In this document: piece by piece, positions 1 through 4,949 of the stretch
Numbering within the stretch: position 1 is the stretch's first letter
How the letters are laid out: each line of letters opens with the position of its first letter
NCBI GenBank assembly: GCA_964519145.1
Contig: CAZFHL010000037.1
Location: forward strand, 1-5,989
Origin: CAZFHL01 sp964519145
Lineage (GTDB): Bacteria > Patescibacteriota > Minisyncoccia > Phycocordibacterales > WO2-35-19
Reading direction: 5' to 3'
DNA: 5,989 nucleotides
The notes under the pieces: model-generated
The model's database searches: none
What the model was told of the DNA's origin: nothing
Seen by the model: the letters and a program-made list of their open reading frames with translations, nothing else
Made by a program: the position numbers and the translations under genes

Positions 1-183
1 GTATTTAGGGAAATGTATATTCGTTCTGGTAAAAATTATTTGGCTTGGACTGCTTGGCCTGGCATATCCTTTTTGGCAGATATGCTTTATTTTTTGTTTG
101 CAAGAAATAGGCGCTGGATTTCTAGGTTTGTTGCAAAAGTTTTTAAAATAGAATTGTGTAAAAATGGGACTTGCAAATTTTGA
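1..183 (+). CDS. 3' end of a gene, possibly DUF393 (DCC-type) family protein, partial
   Basis: An open frame runs from the first base of the window to a TGA at 181-183, giving the last 60 residues of a protein whose start lies outside. The tail has a hydrophobic, tryptophan-rich stretch, then an LYFLFARNRRW segment, and ends with a short Cys-x4-Cys tail (CKNGTC). The pattern 'Y-x-h-x-A-(R/K)-N-R-(Y/R)-x-W' followed by a basic end resembles the C-terminus of DUF393 proteins such as Bacillus YuxK, which are predicted thioredoxin-fold thiol oxidoreductases. The DxxCxxC active-site motif that would confirm this is in the missing N-terminus, so the family call is tentative. The next gene begins 20 bases downstream on the same strand behind its own ribosome site, so the two are probably co-transcribed. 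Confidence 0.6.
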   Translation, partial: VFREMYIRSGKNYLAWTAWPGISFLADMLYFLFARNRRWISRFVAKVFKIELCKNGTCKF

Positions 184-190
184 ACATCAA

Positions 191-197
191 AAAGGAG
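191..197 (+). promoter_or_regulatory. Ribosome binding site deciding a GTG start at 204
   Basis: AAAGGAG lies 6 bases before a GTG at 204. A longer reading from TTG at 171 has no comparable site and would overlap the end of the upstream gene, so GTG 204 is preferred. Confidence 0.7.
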
Positions 198-203
198 AAA
201 TTT

Positions 204-911
204 GTGCCTGTTCATAAAAACAAAGAATGGGTGTACCAAGTTCTTGTTGGTGGCTTGTTCTTACTACTATGCCCGCCACTTGGTTGGATGCTCGCCATGG
301 GATACAGGAAAGCTTTTGGTAGAGCTTATGTAAATAACATAAAATTTAATTCAAACGAAATTTTCAAATGGCCAAAATGGGAAAATCTTTGGCCAATGCT
401 AATTGATGGAATAAAAGTTTGGTCTGTTATAATCACCTATTTATCTCCAAGTTTTATTTTTGGTTGGGGGATAATACTTTTCAGAAGTGGTTTCGGGCAA
501 GAACAATGCTTCGCTCTCAGTCTTTTTATTATTGCCTGTGTTCTGATTTTGCCTTTGGGTTTGCCAGTAGTAATATTTGTTTTATACAATCATTATGCTT
601 GGTTTACCTTTTCTTTGTTTGAAACAATAATTATTTCGACAATCTTTATTCTTGGAGTTTTCTTTGTACCATCAGGGTTTGTTTTGGTATCCCTTGGTAA
701 AGATTTCAAACATGCGCTACCTTTTGGTGATGGTCTTAAATTTGTGATAAGAAAACCATTTCAATATTGCAAAGCATGGTGCTACGCTTTAATTTGCTGT
801 TTCGGTGTATTGTTGTTAGGGCCATTGGCACCTTTTGGAATATTTTGGTCTTATCAAATCAGTGCAAAAATGTTTATTGATGTAGTGGTTGATGATGAAA
901 AATACTTTTAA
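204..911 (+). CDS. DUF4013-type integral membrane protein
   Basis: A 235-residue polytopic membrane protein of unknown biochemical role. The N-terminal part fits DUF4013 proteins: a first membrane segment (about residues 12-33) with a Gly/Pro-rich turn, then GY(R)KAFGRA, an amphipathic stretch with PKWENLWPMLIDGIK, and a second membrane segment at about 64-90. Further hydrophobic segments follow at about 95-125, 128-160 and 188-220, giving roughly five or six membrane spans. The acidic C-terminus (DVVVDDEKYF) is probably cytoplasmic. The GTG start at 204 is chosen for its Shine-Dalgarno sequence; TTG at 171 would add 11 residues. It follows a DUF393-like gene by 20 bases and ends just before a strong terminator. 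DUF4013 proteins have no established function, so none is assigned. The coding call is firm; the family call rests on recognising the N-terminal motif pattern. Confidence 0.85.
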   Translation: MPVHKNKEWVYQVLVGGLFLLLCPPLGWMLAMGYRKAFGRAYVNNIKFNSNEIFKWPKWENLWPMLIDGIKVWSVIITYLSPSFIFGWGIILFRSGFGQEQCFALSLFIIACVLILPLGLPVVIFVLYNHYAWFTFSLFETIIISTIFILGVFFVPSGFVLVSLGKDFKHALPFGDGLKFVIRKPFQYCKAWCYALICCFGVLLLGPLAPFGIFWSYQISAKMFIDVVVDDEKYF

Positions 912-916
912 AAACC

Positions 917-954
917 AAAAAACTTGTGAACCAAAATAGTTTACAAGTTTTTTT
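917..954. terminator. Bidirectional intrinsic terminator between convergent genes
   Basis: The 11-bp stem AACTTGTGAAC / GTTTACAAGTT (921-931 and 939-949, one G-U pair) encloses a 7-base loop. It is flanked by an A run on the left and a T run (948-954) on the right, so it works as a hairpin plus U tract on both strands. It sits 10 bases after the + gene ending at 911 and just after the end of the - gene at 960. Confidence 0.85.
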
Positions 955-959
955 AAAAT

Positions 960-1415
960 CTATTTTATTGTTTCTTCTAAAATATTCTCAAAAATTGATG
1001 TTATCGCAAAAATAACAACGGAACAGAATATTATAATAGCGCCAATAAAAACACCTCCAATTGGGTCATCATTACCATGATTTGATATTATAAAAATCTC
1101 TTCCAATATGACAAATACAATGACCGTCATTGCACAGTGTTTTATCTTTTTTACGGCTTCTATTGTATCTTGAGAAAATACTTTGTCTTGCTTAATATAC
1201 GTCAAAATTTTAAATACTTTATATAACCCAAGAAAAAAAGGAACTGAGCCAATATATACAAGTATTAAAAATGGGTCATTAAGATATATTTCATAAAGAT
1301 TAGTGGCATTTGCATTCACACCTTCTATGTGAGGTTCTAAAAGTAAAAAAGCAAAAGTGCAAATACCAATAAAGATGGTGGTGAATTTAAGAAAAATTAT
1401 TGGTATTTTTTTCAT
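960..1415 (-). CDS. DUF2975-type small membrane protein
   Basis: A 151-residue membrane protein with four predicted spans at about residues 4-26, 46-71, 93-111 and 119-141. The loop after span 2 reads YKVFKILTYIKQDKVFSQ and continues into DTIEAVKKIKHCA. This 'K-x-F-S-x-x-(S/T)-x-x-A-(V/L)-K-x-I-K-x-C/A' pattern, together with the total length and four-span layout, is typical of DUF2975 (YoaS-like) proteins. Their molecular role is not established; in some genomes they sit beside a small Cro/C1-type regulator, which is not present here. The ATG at 1415 is the only reasonable start, and no Shine-Dalgarno sequence precedes it. The gene lies downstream of tRNA-Arg on the same strand (67 bases apart) and could share its transcript; I see no convincing separate promoter. 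It ends at the bidirectional hairpin. Confidence 0.85.
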   Translation of the reverse strand: MKKIPIIFLKFTTIFIGICTFAFLLLEPHIEGVNANATNLYEIYLNDPFLILVYIGSVPFFLGLYKVFKILTYIKQDKVFSQDTIEAVKKIKHCAMTVIVFVILEEIFIISNHGNDDPIGGVFIGAIIIFCSVVIFAITSIFENILEETIK

Positions 1416-1481
1416 ATTATTTTTTGAAATTATTTGGTGTATTTATTGTCCTAAATTAATCAGGTTACAATTGTTCGTTGT

Positions 1482-1556
1482 TGGTGCCATCAGTAGGAAT
1501 CGAACCTACATCTTTTCCTTAGGACGGAACTGCTCTATCCATTGAGCTATGACGGC
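1482..1556 (-). tRNA. tRNA-Arg (anticodon CCT), CCA encoded
   Basis: The minus strand folds as a full cloverleaf. The acceptor is GCCGTCA/TGATGGC (one G-U pair), the D stem GCTC/GAGC, and the T arm GTAGG-TTCGATT-CCTAC. The anticodon stem is GTTCC/GGAAA with loop GTCCTAA, giving anticodon CCT, which reads AGG (Arg). The outermost anticodon pair is a G-A mismatch. The variable loop has four bases (AGAT), the discriminator is A, and CCA is encoded at 1482-1484. Confidence 0.95.
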
Positions 1557-1604
1557 TATGTTTTAAATCTAACATATTTAGATAAAAATTGAATGAAATA
1601 AACT

Positions 1605-1735
1605 TCTTTTAAAAGTCGTCGAAGATAAAACCTTTTTGGAGCCTAGCGAGCGCGACTGGCGCAGCTTCGCAGGAATTTTTTAGCAAAAAATATCCGTGGT
1701 CCAAAAAGGTTTTGTCGAGAAAGACTTTTAAAAGA
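1605..1735. repeat. Imperfect inverted-repeat element with two internal hairpins (MITE- or REP-like)
   Basis: Two 36-base arms (1605-1640 and 1700-1735) are inverted copies. The outer 13 bases (TCTTTTAAAAGTC) and inner 14 bases (AAAACCTTTTTGGA) match perfectly, and the 9 bases between them on each arm do not. Inside the arms are two local hairpins. One is GC-rich, 1646-1670 (GCGA-GC-GCG paired with CGC-GC-TCGC, small bulges). The other, 1672-1695, is a 10-bp stem (GGA plus A-T6 against A6-T plus TCC, one bulged A) with an AGC loop. The single strand would therefore form a long stem ending in a branched head. The GC-rich core stands out sharply from its AT-rich surroundings. No transposase or good open frame is present. 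It could be a non-autonomous mobile repeat, an intergenic repetitive element, or a transcribed structured RNA. I suspect it is repeated elsewhere in the genome but cannot see that here. Confidence 0.65.
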
Positions 1736-1756
1736 GCTCTAATATATAAATTTATC

Positions 1757-1786
1757 AAAAAACAACAAGACAAAGTCTTGTTGTTT
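1757..1786 (-). terminator. Intrinsic terminator of the 174-aa gene
   Basis: A perfect 12-bp stem (1760-1771 with 1775-1786) has a 3-base loop. On the minus strand it is followed by TTTTTT. It lies 45 bases past the stop of the minus-strand gene at 1832. Confidence 0.85.
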
Positions 1787-1831
1787 AAATTTGTCAATCT
1801 TTTTTAATACGCAATATTTTATATAAATTAT

Positions 1832-2356
1832 TTATCTATGAGTTCTACCAAGACTATCTCTCATTGAACTAAAAGCCTCATCTACCCATGTTTCTTCTTC
1901 TGGTAGAGGAGAGCATTCTAAATCCTCAAGCATTTCTCTTCTATGATCGTCTCCTAAAAAGTACATAAAATTTACCCCTCTTTTAAATGCTTTTTTGGAA
2001 AAAAATAGATTAACACTGTGTCTCATATCTCTTACAATACCGCAAACAGCATATTTTATTTCACTGTACTTTATATCAGATGGTTGACTGTAAGTCATGG
2101 CTGTATTAACCATACTTCTCAATGAATTAAAGGCATCAGTCATTTTTTCTAAAAATGCGTCTAAATTTGTTGACTTTTTTTGTATATTTAAATCAGATAC
2201 AGATTTTAATAAATTAGCCAATTTATCGTCATCTATGTTTCTATTACAATGCTCAACTACGATTCTTGCAATCATTGGATCTTGAGAGAAAGCAATTTTA
2301 ATGATTTCTCCGCCTGTATTTTTCAAGACAATTGCGGGTATAACTTCTATTGTCAT
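1832..2356 (-). CDS. Hypothetical protein, 174 aa, family not recognised
   Basis: I do not recognise this protein. It is soluble-looking, with no signal peptide or membrane segment, and mostly helical in character. Residues 1-40 (MTIEVIPAIVLKNTGGEIIK and following) suggest a short strand-rich start. Residues 42-90 look like an amphipathic helix pair with a run of Leu, Phe and Met. Residues 100-140 contain a basic segment (RDMRHSVNLFFSKKAFKRG) followed by FLGDDHRREMLEDLE. The end is acidic, then basic (RTHR). The start at 2356 is fixed by AAAGGAG seven bases upstream; reading on to 2422 adds 22 residues with no ribosome site. It has its own terminator downstream, and the terminator of the SPFH/zinc-ribbon unit lies upstream, so it is probably a single-gene transcript. 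Having the same strand as that unit is the only hint of shared function. The coding call is good, the function unknown. Confidence 0.8.
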   Translation of the reverse strand: MTIEVIPAIVLKNTGGEIIKIAFSQDPMIARIVVEHCNRNIDDDKLANLLKSVSDLNIQKKSTNLDAFLEKMTDAFNSLRSMVNTAMTYSQPSDIKYSEIKYAVCGIVRDMRHSVNLFFSKKAFKRGVNFMYFLGDDHRREMLEDLECSPLPEEETWVDEAFSSMRDSLGRTHR

Positions 2357-2363
2357 ATTATTT

Positions 2364-2370
2364 CTCCTTT
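2364..2370 (-). promoter_or_regulatory. Ribosome binding site fixing the ATG at 2356
   Basis: AAAGGAG on the minus strand lies seven bases before the ATG at 2356. This argues against the longer reading that begins at 2422. Confidence 0.75.
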
Positions 2371-2486
2371 CCTTTCTATATACAAACATTTTTTTATTAA
2401 ATTTGCAACAAAACTTTTGCAAAGAATTTCTGAAACAGTCATTAATTGTATCTAATAATTTGTATTGTTATAAATTATATAAATAT

Positions 2487-2522
2487 AAAAACCCGATACG
2501 AATAATGTTTCGTATCGGGTTT
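2487..2522 (-). terminator. Intrinsic terminator of the SPFH/zinc-ribbon unit
   Basis: A 14-bp perfect stem (2489-2502 with 2509-2522, core CCCGATACG) has a 6-base loop. On the minus strand it is followed by a T run (opposite A 2487-2491). It begins 8 bases after the stop codon of the zinc-ribbon gene at 2530. Confidence 0.9.
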
Positions 2523-2529
2523 ATTTAAA

Positions 2530-2841
2530 TTATTTTCCTACAAATTTTCTATCGTAAATCAAACCGCATTTTTGACAACGGCATTGTTCTTGTCTAGTTC
2601 TTGTAAATTGGCTTCTCGATCCTGGGCCTATTATAAGCGGTCCAAATATATCATTAAATGTTGCAATGAAGCTAGTAATAAGTATGATTTCCCCTCCGCA
2701 ATTACAATTTCCAATTTTTTCTGATTTCGGTTCCCATTTCTTCAATTCCTCGGCTTCTTTTTTTTCATCATTTCTTTTTAATACGTCATCTACTGCTTTC
2801 ATCAGATCTTCAATCTCTTCATTAGACAAATTTTTCAACAT
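2530..2841 (-). CDS. Small zinc-ribbon protein, 103 aa, family not recognised
   Basis: A short soluble protein in two parts. Residues 5-40 form a charged helix, coiled-coil-like (EEIEDLMK, then VDDVLKRNDEKKEAEELKK). Residues 46-92 look like a zinc ribbon with Cys-x-Cys at 46/48 (NCNCGGE) and Cys-x-Cys-x2-Cys at 87/89/92 (CRCQKCG). The two knuckles are about 40 residues apart and separated by a hydrophobic Gly/Pro loop. The C-terminal IYDRKF after the last Cys fits the usual strand following a zinc knuckle. The start at 2841 is set by a textbook AAGGAGG six bases upstream; an earlier start at 2883 would overlap the preceding gene and lacks a site. It lies 16 bases after the SPFH gene and ahead of a strong terminator, so the two form one unit. 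The zinc ligands are visible; any DNA, RNA or protein partner is unknown. Confidence 0.85.
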   Translation of the reverse strand: MLKNLSNEEIEDLMKAVDDVLKRNDEKKEAEELKKWEPKSEKIGNCNCGGEIILITSFIATFNDIFGPLIIGPGSRSQFTRTRQEQCRCQKCGLIYDRKFVGK

Positions 2842-2847
2842 TTGCGA

Positions 2848-2854
2848 CCTCCTT
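2848..2854 (-). promoter_or_regulatory. Strong ribosome binding site for the zinc-ribbon gene
   Basis: AAGGAGG lies six bases before the ATG at 2841, in the 16-base gap after the SPFH stop codon. It decides the 103-aa start over a 117-aa reading. Confidence 0.8.
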
Positions 2855-2857
2855 GAT

Positions 2858-3645
2858 TTATTCTTCAGGCTTTTGTCTAACAACTAATTTGAATGAATTA
2901 CCTGGTTCACTTTCCATACCATCTGTAATATTTTTTGTATTTGTAATATTTTGAACATTTGCCATCGCTTGAAGGGGTATGCCGATTATAACAGCTCCAA
3001 GAGTAGAATTTAGTTCATGAATATCAAAATCCATTTTTGTTGCAACTTCTTTTAGTGCATTAAATCTCATCTCCGCACCTAATCTTAAGTTGATCAAACC
3101 AGCAGTTTCTGGTGTTGGAGAGCAATCTGTTAATGAGAAATCAATAACAATAATTCCCCAATCTTTTGTTTTAGCTGTCATTTCAGTAATCAATTCATTT
3201 GATATTTTTTGCACATCATACAATTCCGCAAATTCCTTTCTAGCGAATACACTTCTTAAAACACTTTTTCCTAAATCGGCAATAGAATCTTCGAGATTAT
3301 CAATCTCAAAAAGTGATTTATATACATCTCTAATTTTAAAAATAATGATTGCACTAATTTCAAAACTTAGGCCGCCATTGATTAATATTTTCTGGGTATC
3401 TAAATCAACGGTTCTCTGCCTTGTGTGATGTCTATAAATAGACTCTACAAAAGGTACAATGAAAACAAAACCTGGGTGAATTACTATAGGCTCATTTGTT
3501 TTTTGTTTCTTACTGCCTTGCCAAAACGTAGCTTGATACCAAGTTCTCCTTCGTGAACATATTTGAATGATTTTACTACTGTTGCAATTATCGAACTAGC
3601 AATCGCTAACAATCCAGAAATTTCTGTAAATGAAAGATCAAACAT
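2858..3645 (-). pseudogene. SPFH/band 7 (prohibitin/flotillin-like) protein gene with a one-base frameshift
   Basis: Translation starts at ATG 3645 behind AGAAGGAG (3651-3658), and the first frame runs 53 codons to a TAG at 3484-3486. It reads MFDLSFTEISGLLAI..., with a hydrophobic anchor at about residues 9-24, then VHEGELGIKLRFGKAV, a classic SPFH entry. The homology continues one frame over: PIVIHPGFVFIVPFVESIY, then LDTQKILINGGLSFEISAI and IRDVYKSLF. Next come LRSVFARKEFAELYDVQKIS and the usual TKDWGIIVIDFSLTDCSPT, ending at 2858. That second frame has no usable start before TTG 3223, which is an internal Leu. Adding one A to the A6 run (T6 at 3499-3504 on the + strand) joins both parts into a 262-aa protein of normal SPFH length. 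SPFH proteins are membrane-anchored scaffolds that oligomerise. The break may be a sequencing or assembly error, a recent mutation, or slippage. The zinc-ribbon gene follows by 16 bases. Confidence 0.85.
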
Positions 3646-3669
3646 TTAATCTCCTTCTAAAAAAATAAC

Positions 3670-3700
3670 ACATATTTAAAAATATGTCTATGATATTATA
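3670..3700 (-). promoter_or_regulatory. Possible -10 box and adjoining palindrome ahead of the SPFH gene
   Basis: TATAAT is present on the minus strand at 3695-3700, predicting a start near 3688, about 43 bases before the SPFH ATG. There is no good -35 box; the upstream DNA is simply very AT-rich. Immediately after the predicted start is a perfect palindrome, ACATATTT-AA-AAATATGT (3670-3687). It could be an operator or a 5'-leader hairpin, or chance in AT-rich DNA. Confidence 0.35.
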
Positions 3701-3743
3701 AAAAGATAAATTTATAAATATTTAAATATAAAAAATAGATAAT

Positions 3744-3771
3744 ATAAAACCGGTACAGCAATGTACCGGTT
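3744..3771 (-). terminator. Terminator at the 3' end of the structured RNA
   Basis: A perfect 10-bp stem AACCGGTACA/TGTACCGGTT (3748-3757 with 3762-3771) has a 4-base loop. On the minus strand it ends in TTTTATATT. It follows the closing helix of the RNA by a few bases. The U tract is short, so some read-through into the SPFH gene is possible. Confidence 0.75.
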
Positions 3772-3945
3772 AAACCGAGAGAGTGGTGCCAATCATTCAA
3801 ATCATATCCCGTGCGTGAGGGAGCCGATGCGTTTCCTATTGGAAACGAGGCCATTTGATTGAAATGTGGCAATCTGTTGCGGTGTTGAGCGTGACTTTAG
3901 CTCTAGGCGACCGCACGACAGATCGGTGATACACCCCCACTCTCC
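3744..3945 (-). ncRNA. Structured small RNA of unknown family, about 200 nt
   Basis: The strand is set by a consensus promoter just upstream (3952-3979) and a terminator hairpin at the other end. Predicted transcription begins at G 3945, the first base of GGAGAGTGG, whose GAGAGTGG pairs with CCACTCTC near the 3' end as an 8-bp closing helix. Inside it are four helices. P2 is GGTG-TAT-CACC. P3 is long: CGATCTGT plus TGCGGT pair with ACCGCA plus ACAGATTG around a bulged CG, topped by GAGC/GCTC. P4 is GCC-CATTT paired with AAATG-GGC. P5 is CGTTTCC-AATA-GGAAACG. A possible competing or tertiary pairing is CGTGCG with CGCACG. The body is much more GC-rich than its flanks and has no sensible open frame. 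It is not tmRNA, RNase P RNA or 4.5S RNA by motif. It could be a known class I cannot recall (raiA-type or 6S-like) or a riboswitch leader of the SPFH gene about 100 bases downstream. Confidence 0.75.
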
Positions 3946-3951
3946 ATCATA

Positions 3952-3979
3952 ATTATAGCATAATGTAATATTTTGTCAA
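3952..3979 (-). promoter_or_regulatory. Consensus sigma-70-type promoter with extended -10
   Basis: TTGACA (3974-3979) and TATAAT (3952-3957) both match the consensus perfectly, with a 16-base spacer and a TGC extension directly before the -10. Six bases then lead to G 3945, the first base of the closing helix of the structured RNA. It is the strongest promoter in the window. Confidence 0.9.
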
Positions 3980-4104
3980 GCATTTTTTAAATAAAAATCT
4001 GTTTCTTTTGCATATATTAAAAAATATGTTTTAAAATAAAGGTTTTTTGGTCTATGCCAAATATTAATAATAGGTTTATTTTTTAATCTGAATCTTAATT
4101 AATG

Positions 4105-4175
4105 TGCGGCTAGGGAGAATCGAACTCCCGTCTCATCCTTGGCAAGGACGTGTTCTGCCACTAAACCATAGCCGC
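4105..4175 (-). tRNA. tRNA-Gly (anticodon GCC)
   Basis: The minus strand gives a complete cloverleaf: acceptor GCGGCTA/TAGCCGC, D stem GTTT/GAAC, anticodon stem CGTCC/GGATG with loop TTGCCAA (anticodon GCC), and T arm GGGAG-TTCGATT-CTCCC. The discriminator is A, not the U usual for bacterial glycine tRNAs. CCA is not encoded (CAT follows), so it must be added after transcription. Confidence 0.97.
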
Positions 4176-4186
4176 TTGTATGGATA

Positions 4187-4215
4187 AGTTTATCTTTTTT
4201 TTATGCATAAATCAA
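4187..4215 (-). promoter_or_regulatory. Probable promoter of tRNA-Gly(GCC)
   Basis: On the minus strand TTGATT (4210-4215) and TAAACT (4187-4192) are exactly 17 bases apart, each matching four of six consensus bases, and the tRNA begins 11 bases past the -10 box. Its position and spacing are right, though the boxes are imperfect. Confidence 0.45.
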
Positions 4216-4263
4216 TATTTGTATATAAATCTTTCTTTAAAAACCTCTAATTTAAGTCAAAAC

Positions 4264-4272
4264 TGTGGATAA
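4264..4272 (-). other. Perfect DnaA-box sequence in an intergenic gap
   Basis: TTATCCACA, the strict DnaA-box consensus, reads on the minus strand. Two one-mismatch relatives lie nearby: TTATCCATA at 4179-4187 and TTTTACACA at 4285-4293, both on the same strand. The gap 4176-4400 holds no gene and is AT-rich. Without dnaA/dnaN nearby or GC-skew data, origin function cannot be claimed. Confidence 0.4.
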
Positions 4273-4386
4273 CATTGGGGACATTGTGTAAAAGTCAGCG
4301 TCTTATAAAAATATTTGGCTTTAAATAAGGATATTTATAAATAGAGTCTTATAAACATTTAGACTTTTTTATATATTTAATTAAAA

Positions 4387-4392
4387 TATAAT
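4387..4392 (+). promoter_or_regulatory. -10 box directly before yraN, implying a nearly leaderless mRNA
   Basis: TATAAT ends eight bases before the ATG at 4401, so transcription would begin at about 4399. No Shine-Dalgarno sequence is present, which fits leaderless translation. No clear -35 box is visible at the right distance. Confidence 0.5.
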
Positions 4393-4400
4393 TTAATAAA

Positions 4401-4793
4401 ATGGCAGAACATAATGATATAGGAGCATTAGGTGAATCAATGGTTTCAAAATTTATTGAGGACAAGGGGTTTTTGGTATTAGACAGAAATTATAATAAAA
4501 AATGGGGCGAATTGGACATGGTGGCCATCAAAGACAATGTTTTGAGGTTTATAGAAGTAAAAACGGTTCAAAGAAAGAGTTTTAATGGGGTTTTTCCTCA
4601 AGAAATAAACAATTATAGACCAGAGGATAATATGCATTTATTTAAAATAAATAGATTAAAAAGAGCGATACAAAGCTATTTAATAGAAAAAAGAAAACAA
4701 AATTTTGATTGGCAATTTGATTTAGTCTGTCTTTTTTTAGATAAAGATAAAAAAATAGCTAAAATTCGTTTTATGGAAAACATTATTTTGTGA
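4401..4793 (+). CDS. yraN: YraN/UPF0102 family putative endonuclease
   Basis: A 130-residue protein with the full signature of the UPF0102/YraN family, small proteins with the restriction-endonuclease (PD-(D/E)XK-like) fold, predicted to act on DNA. The N-terminal GALGESMVSKFIEDKGF (8-24) is the family's leading helix, with the conserved GE at 11-12. LDRNYNKKWGELDMVA holds the metal-site residues Glu37 and Asp39, and LRFIEVKT holds Glu52 and Lys54. Length is normal for the family. The C-terminal half has a basic helix (INRLKRAIQSYLIEKRK) and closes with a FDLVCLF strand. The ATG at 4401 is right because the family usually begins only a few residues before the GxxGE motif. The cellular role of the family is unsettled; links to recombination and DNA processing have been suggested. 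No partner gene is adjacent. Confidence 0.95.
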   Translation: MAEHNDIGALGESMVSKFIEDKGFLVLDRNYNKKWGELDMVAIKDNVLRFIEVKTVQRKSFNGVFPQEINNYRPEDNMHLFKINRLKRAIQSYLIEKRKQNFDWQFDLVCLFLDKDKKIAKIRFMENIIL

Positions 4794-4815
4794 TTTTTTA
4801 GAGGTGAATATATAG

Positions 4816-4861
4816 ATTAAAATTAAAAGGCCAACATTTTTTGTTGTTTTTCTATTTTAAT
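4816..4861 (+). terminator. Possible terminator after yraN
   Basis: A short hairpin CAACA/TGTTG (4832-4836, 4842-4846) is followed by TTTTT. It is nested within a perfect outer 8-bp inverted repeat ATTAAAAT/ATTTTAAT (4816-4823, 4854-4861). The inner stem is weak, so this is tentative. Confidence 0.45.
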
Positions 4862-4949
4862 GAAAAAGCAAAGGTAGTTTATTGATAGAAATTTGTCAGG
4901 ACTAGTATATCAAGCTAGATTTTATAGTTAATGCAATAGATGGTTAAAA

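Noticed and set aside
171..203. TTG start for the DUF4013 protein
   Set aside because: It overlaps the end of the upstream gene and has no Shine-Dalgarno, whereas GTG 204 has AAAGGAG at six bases.
419..622. 67-codon + strand open frame
   Set aside because: It lies wholly inside the DUF4013 gene in another frame.
1609..1797. Minus-strand open frame of 62 codons
   Set aside because: It runs through the inverted repeat and the terminator hairpin, has no ribosome site, and its product has no protein-like pattern.
2357..2422. 22-residue N-terminal extension of the 174-aa protein
   Set aside because: It covers the Shine-Dalgarno and leader of the preferred ATG, is rich in Lys/Cys/Phe, and has no ribosome site of its own.
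3090..3428. 112-codon + strand open frame
   Set aside because: It is antisense to the SPFH coding sequence, whose homology is clear on the minus strand.
3498..3505. Canonical -1 programmed frameshift heptamer A AAA AAC in the SPFH gene
   Set aside because: The bases are there but in the wrong phase: the zero frame reads AAA AAA C. A -1 slip would leave a mismatched P-site codon (CAA), so a missing base is the simpler explanation.
3744..3945. Identification as tmRNA, 4.5S RNA or RNase P RNA
   Set aside because: No tRNA-like ends or tag frame, no GGAAG-type SRP apical motif, and no RNase P core motifs. raiA-type or 6S-like identity could neither be supported nor excluded by eye.
4300..4355. 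Direct repeat GTCTTATAAA at 4300-4309 and 4346-4355
   Set aside because: Ten-base AT-rich repeats are common by chance in this DNA, and no further symmetry or position logic supports function.
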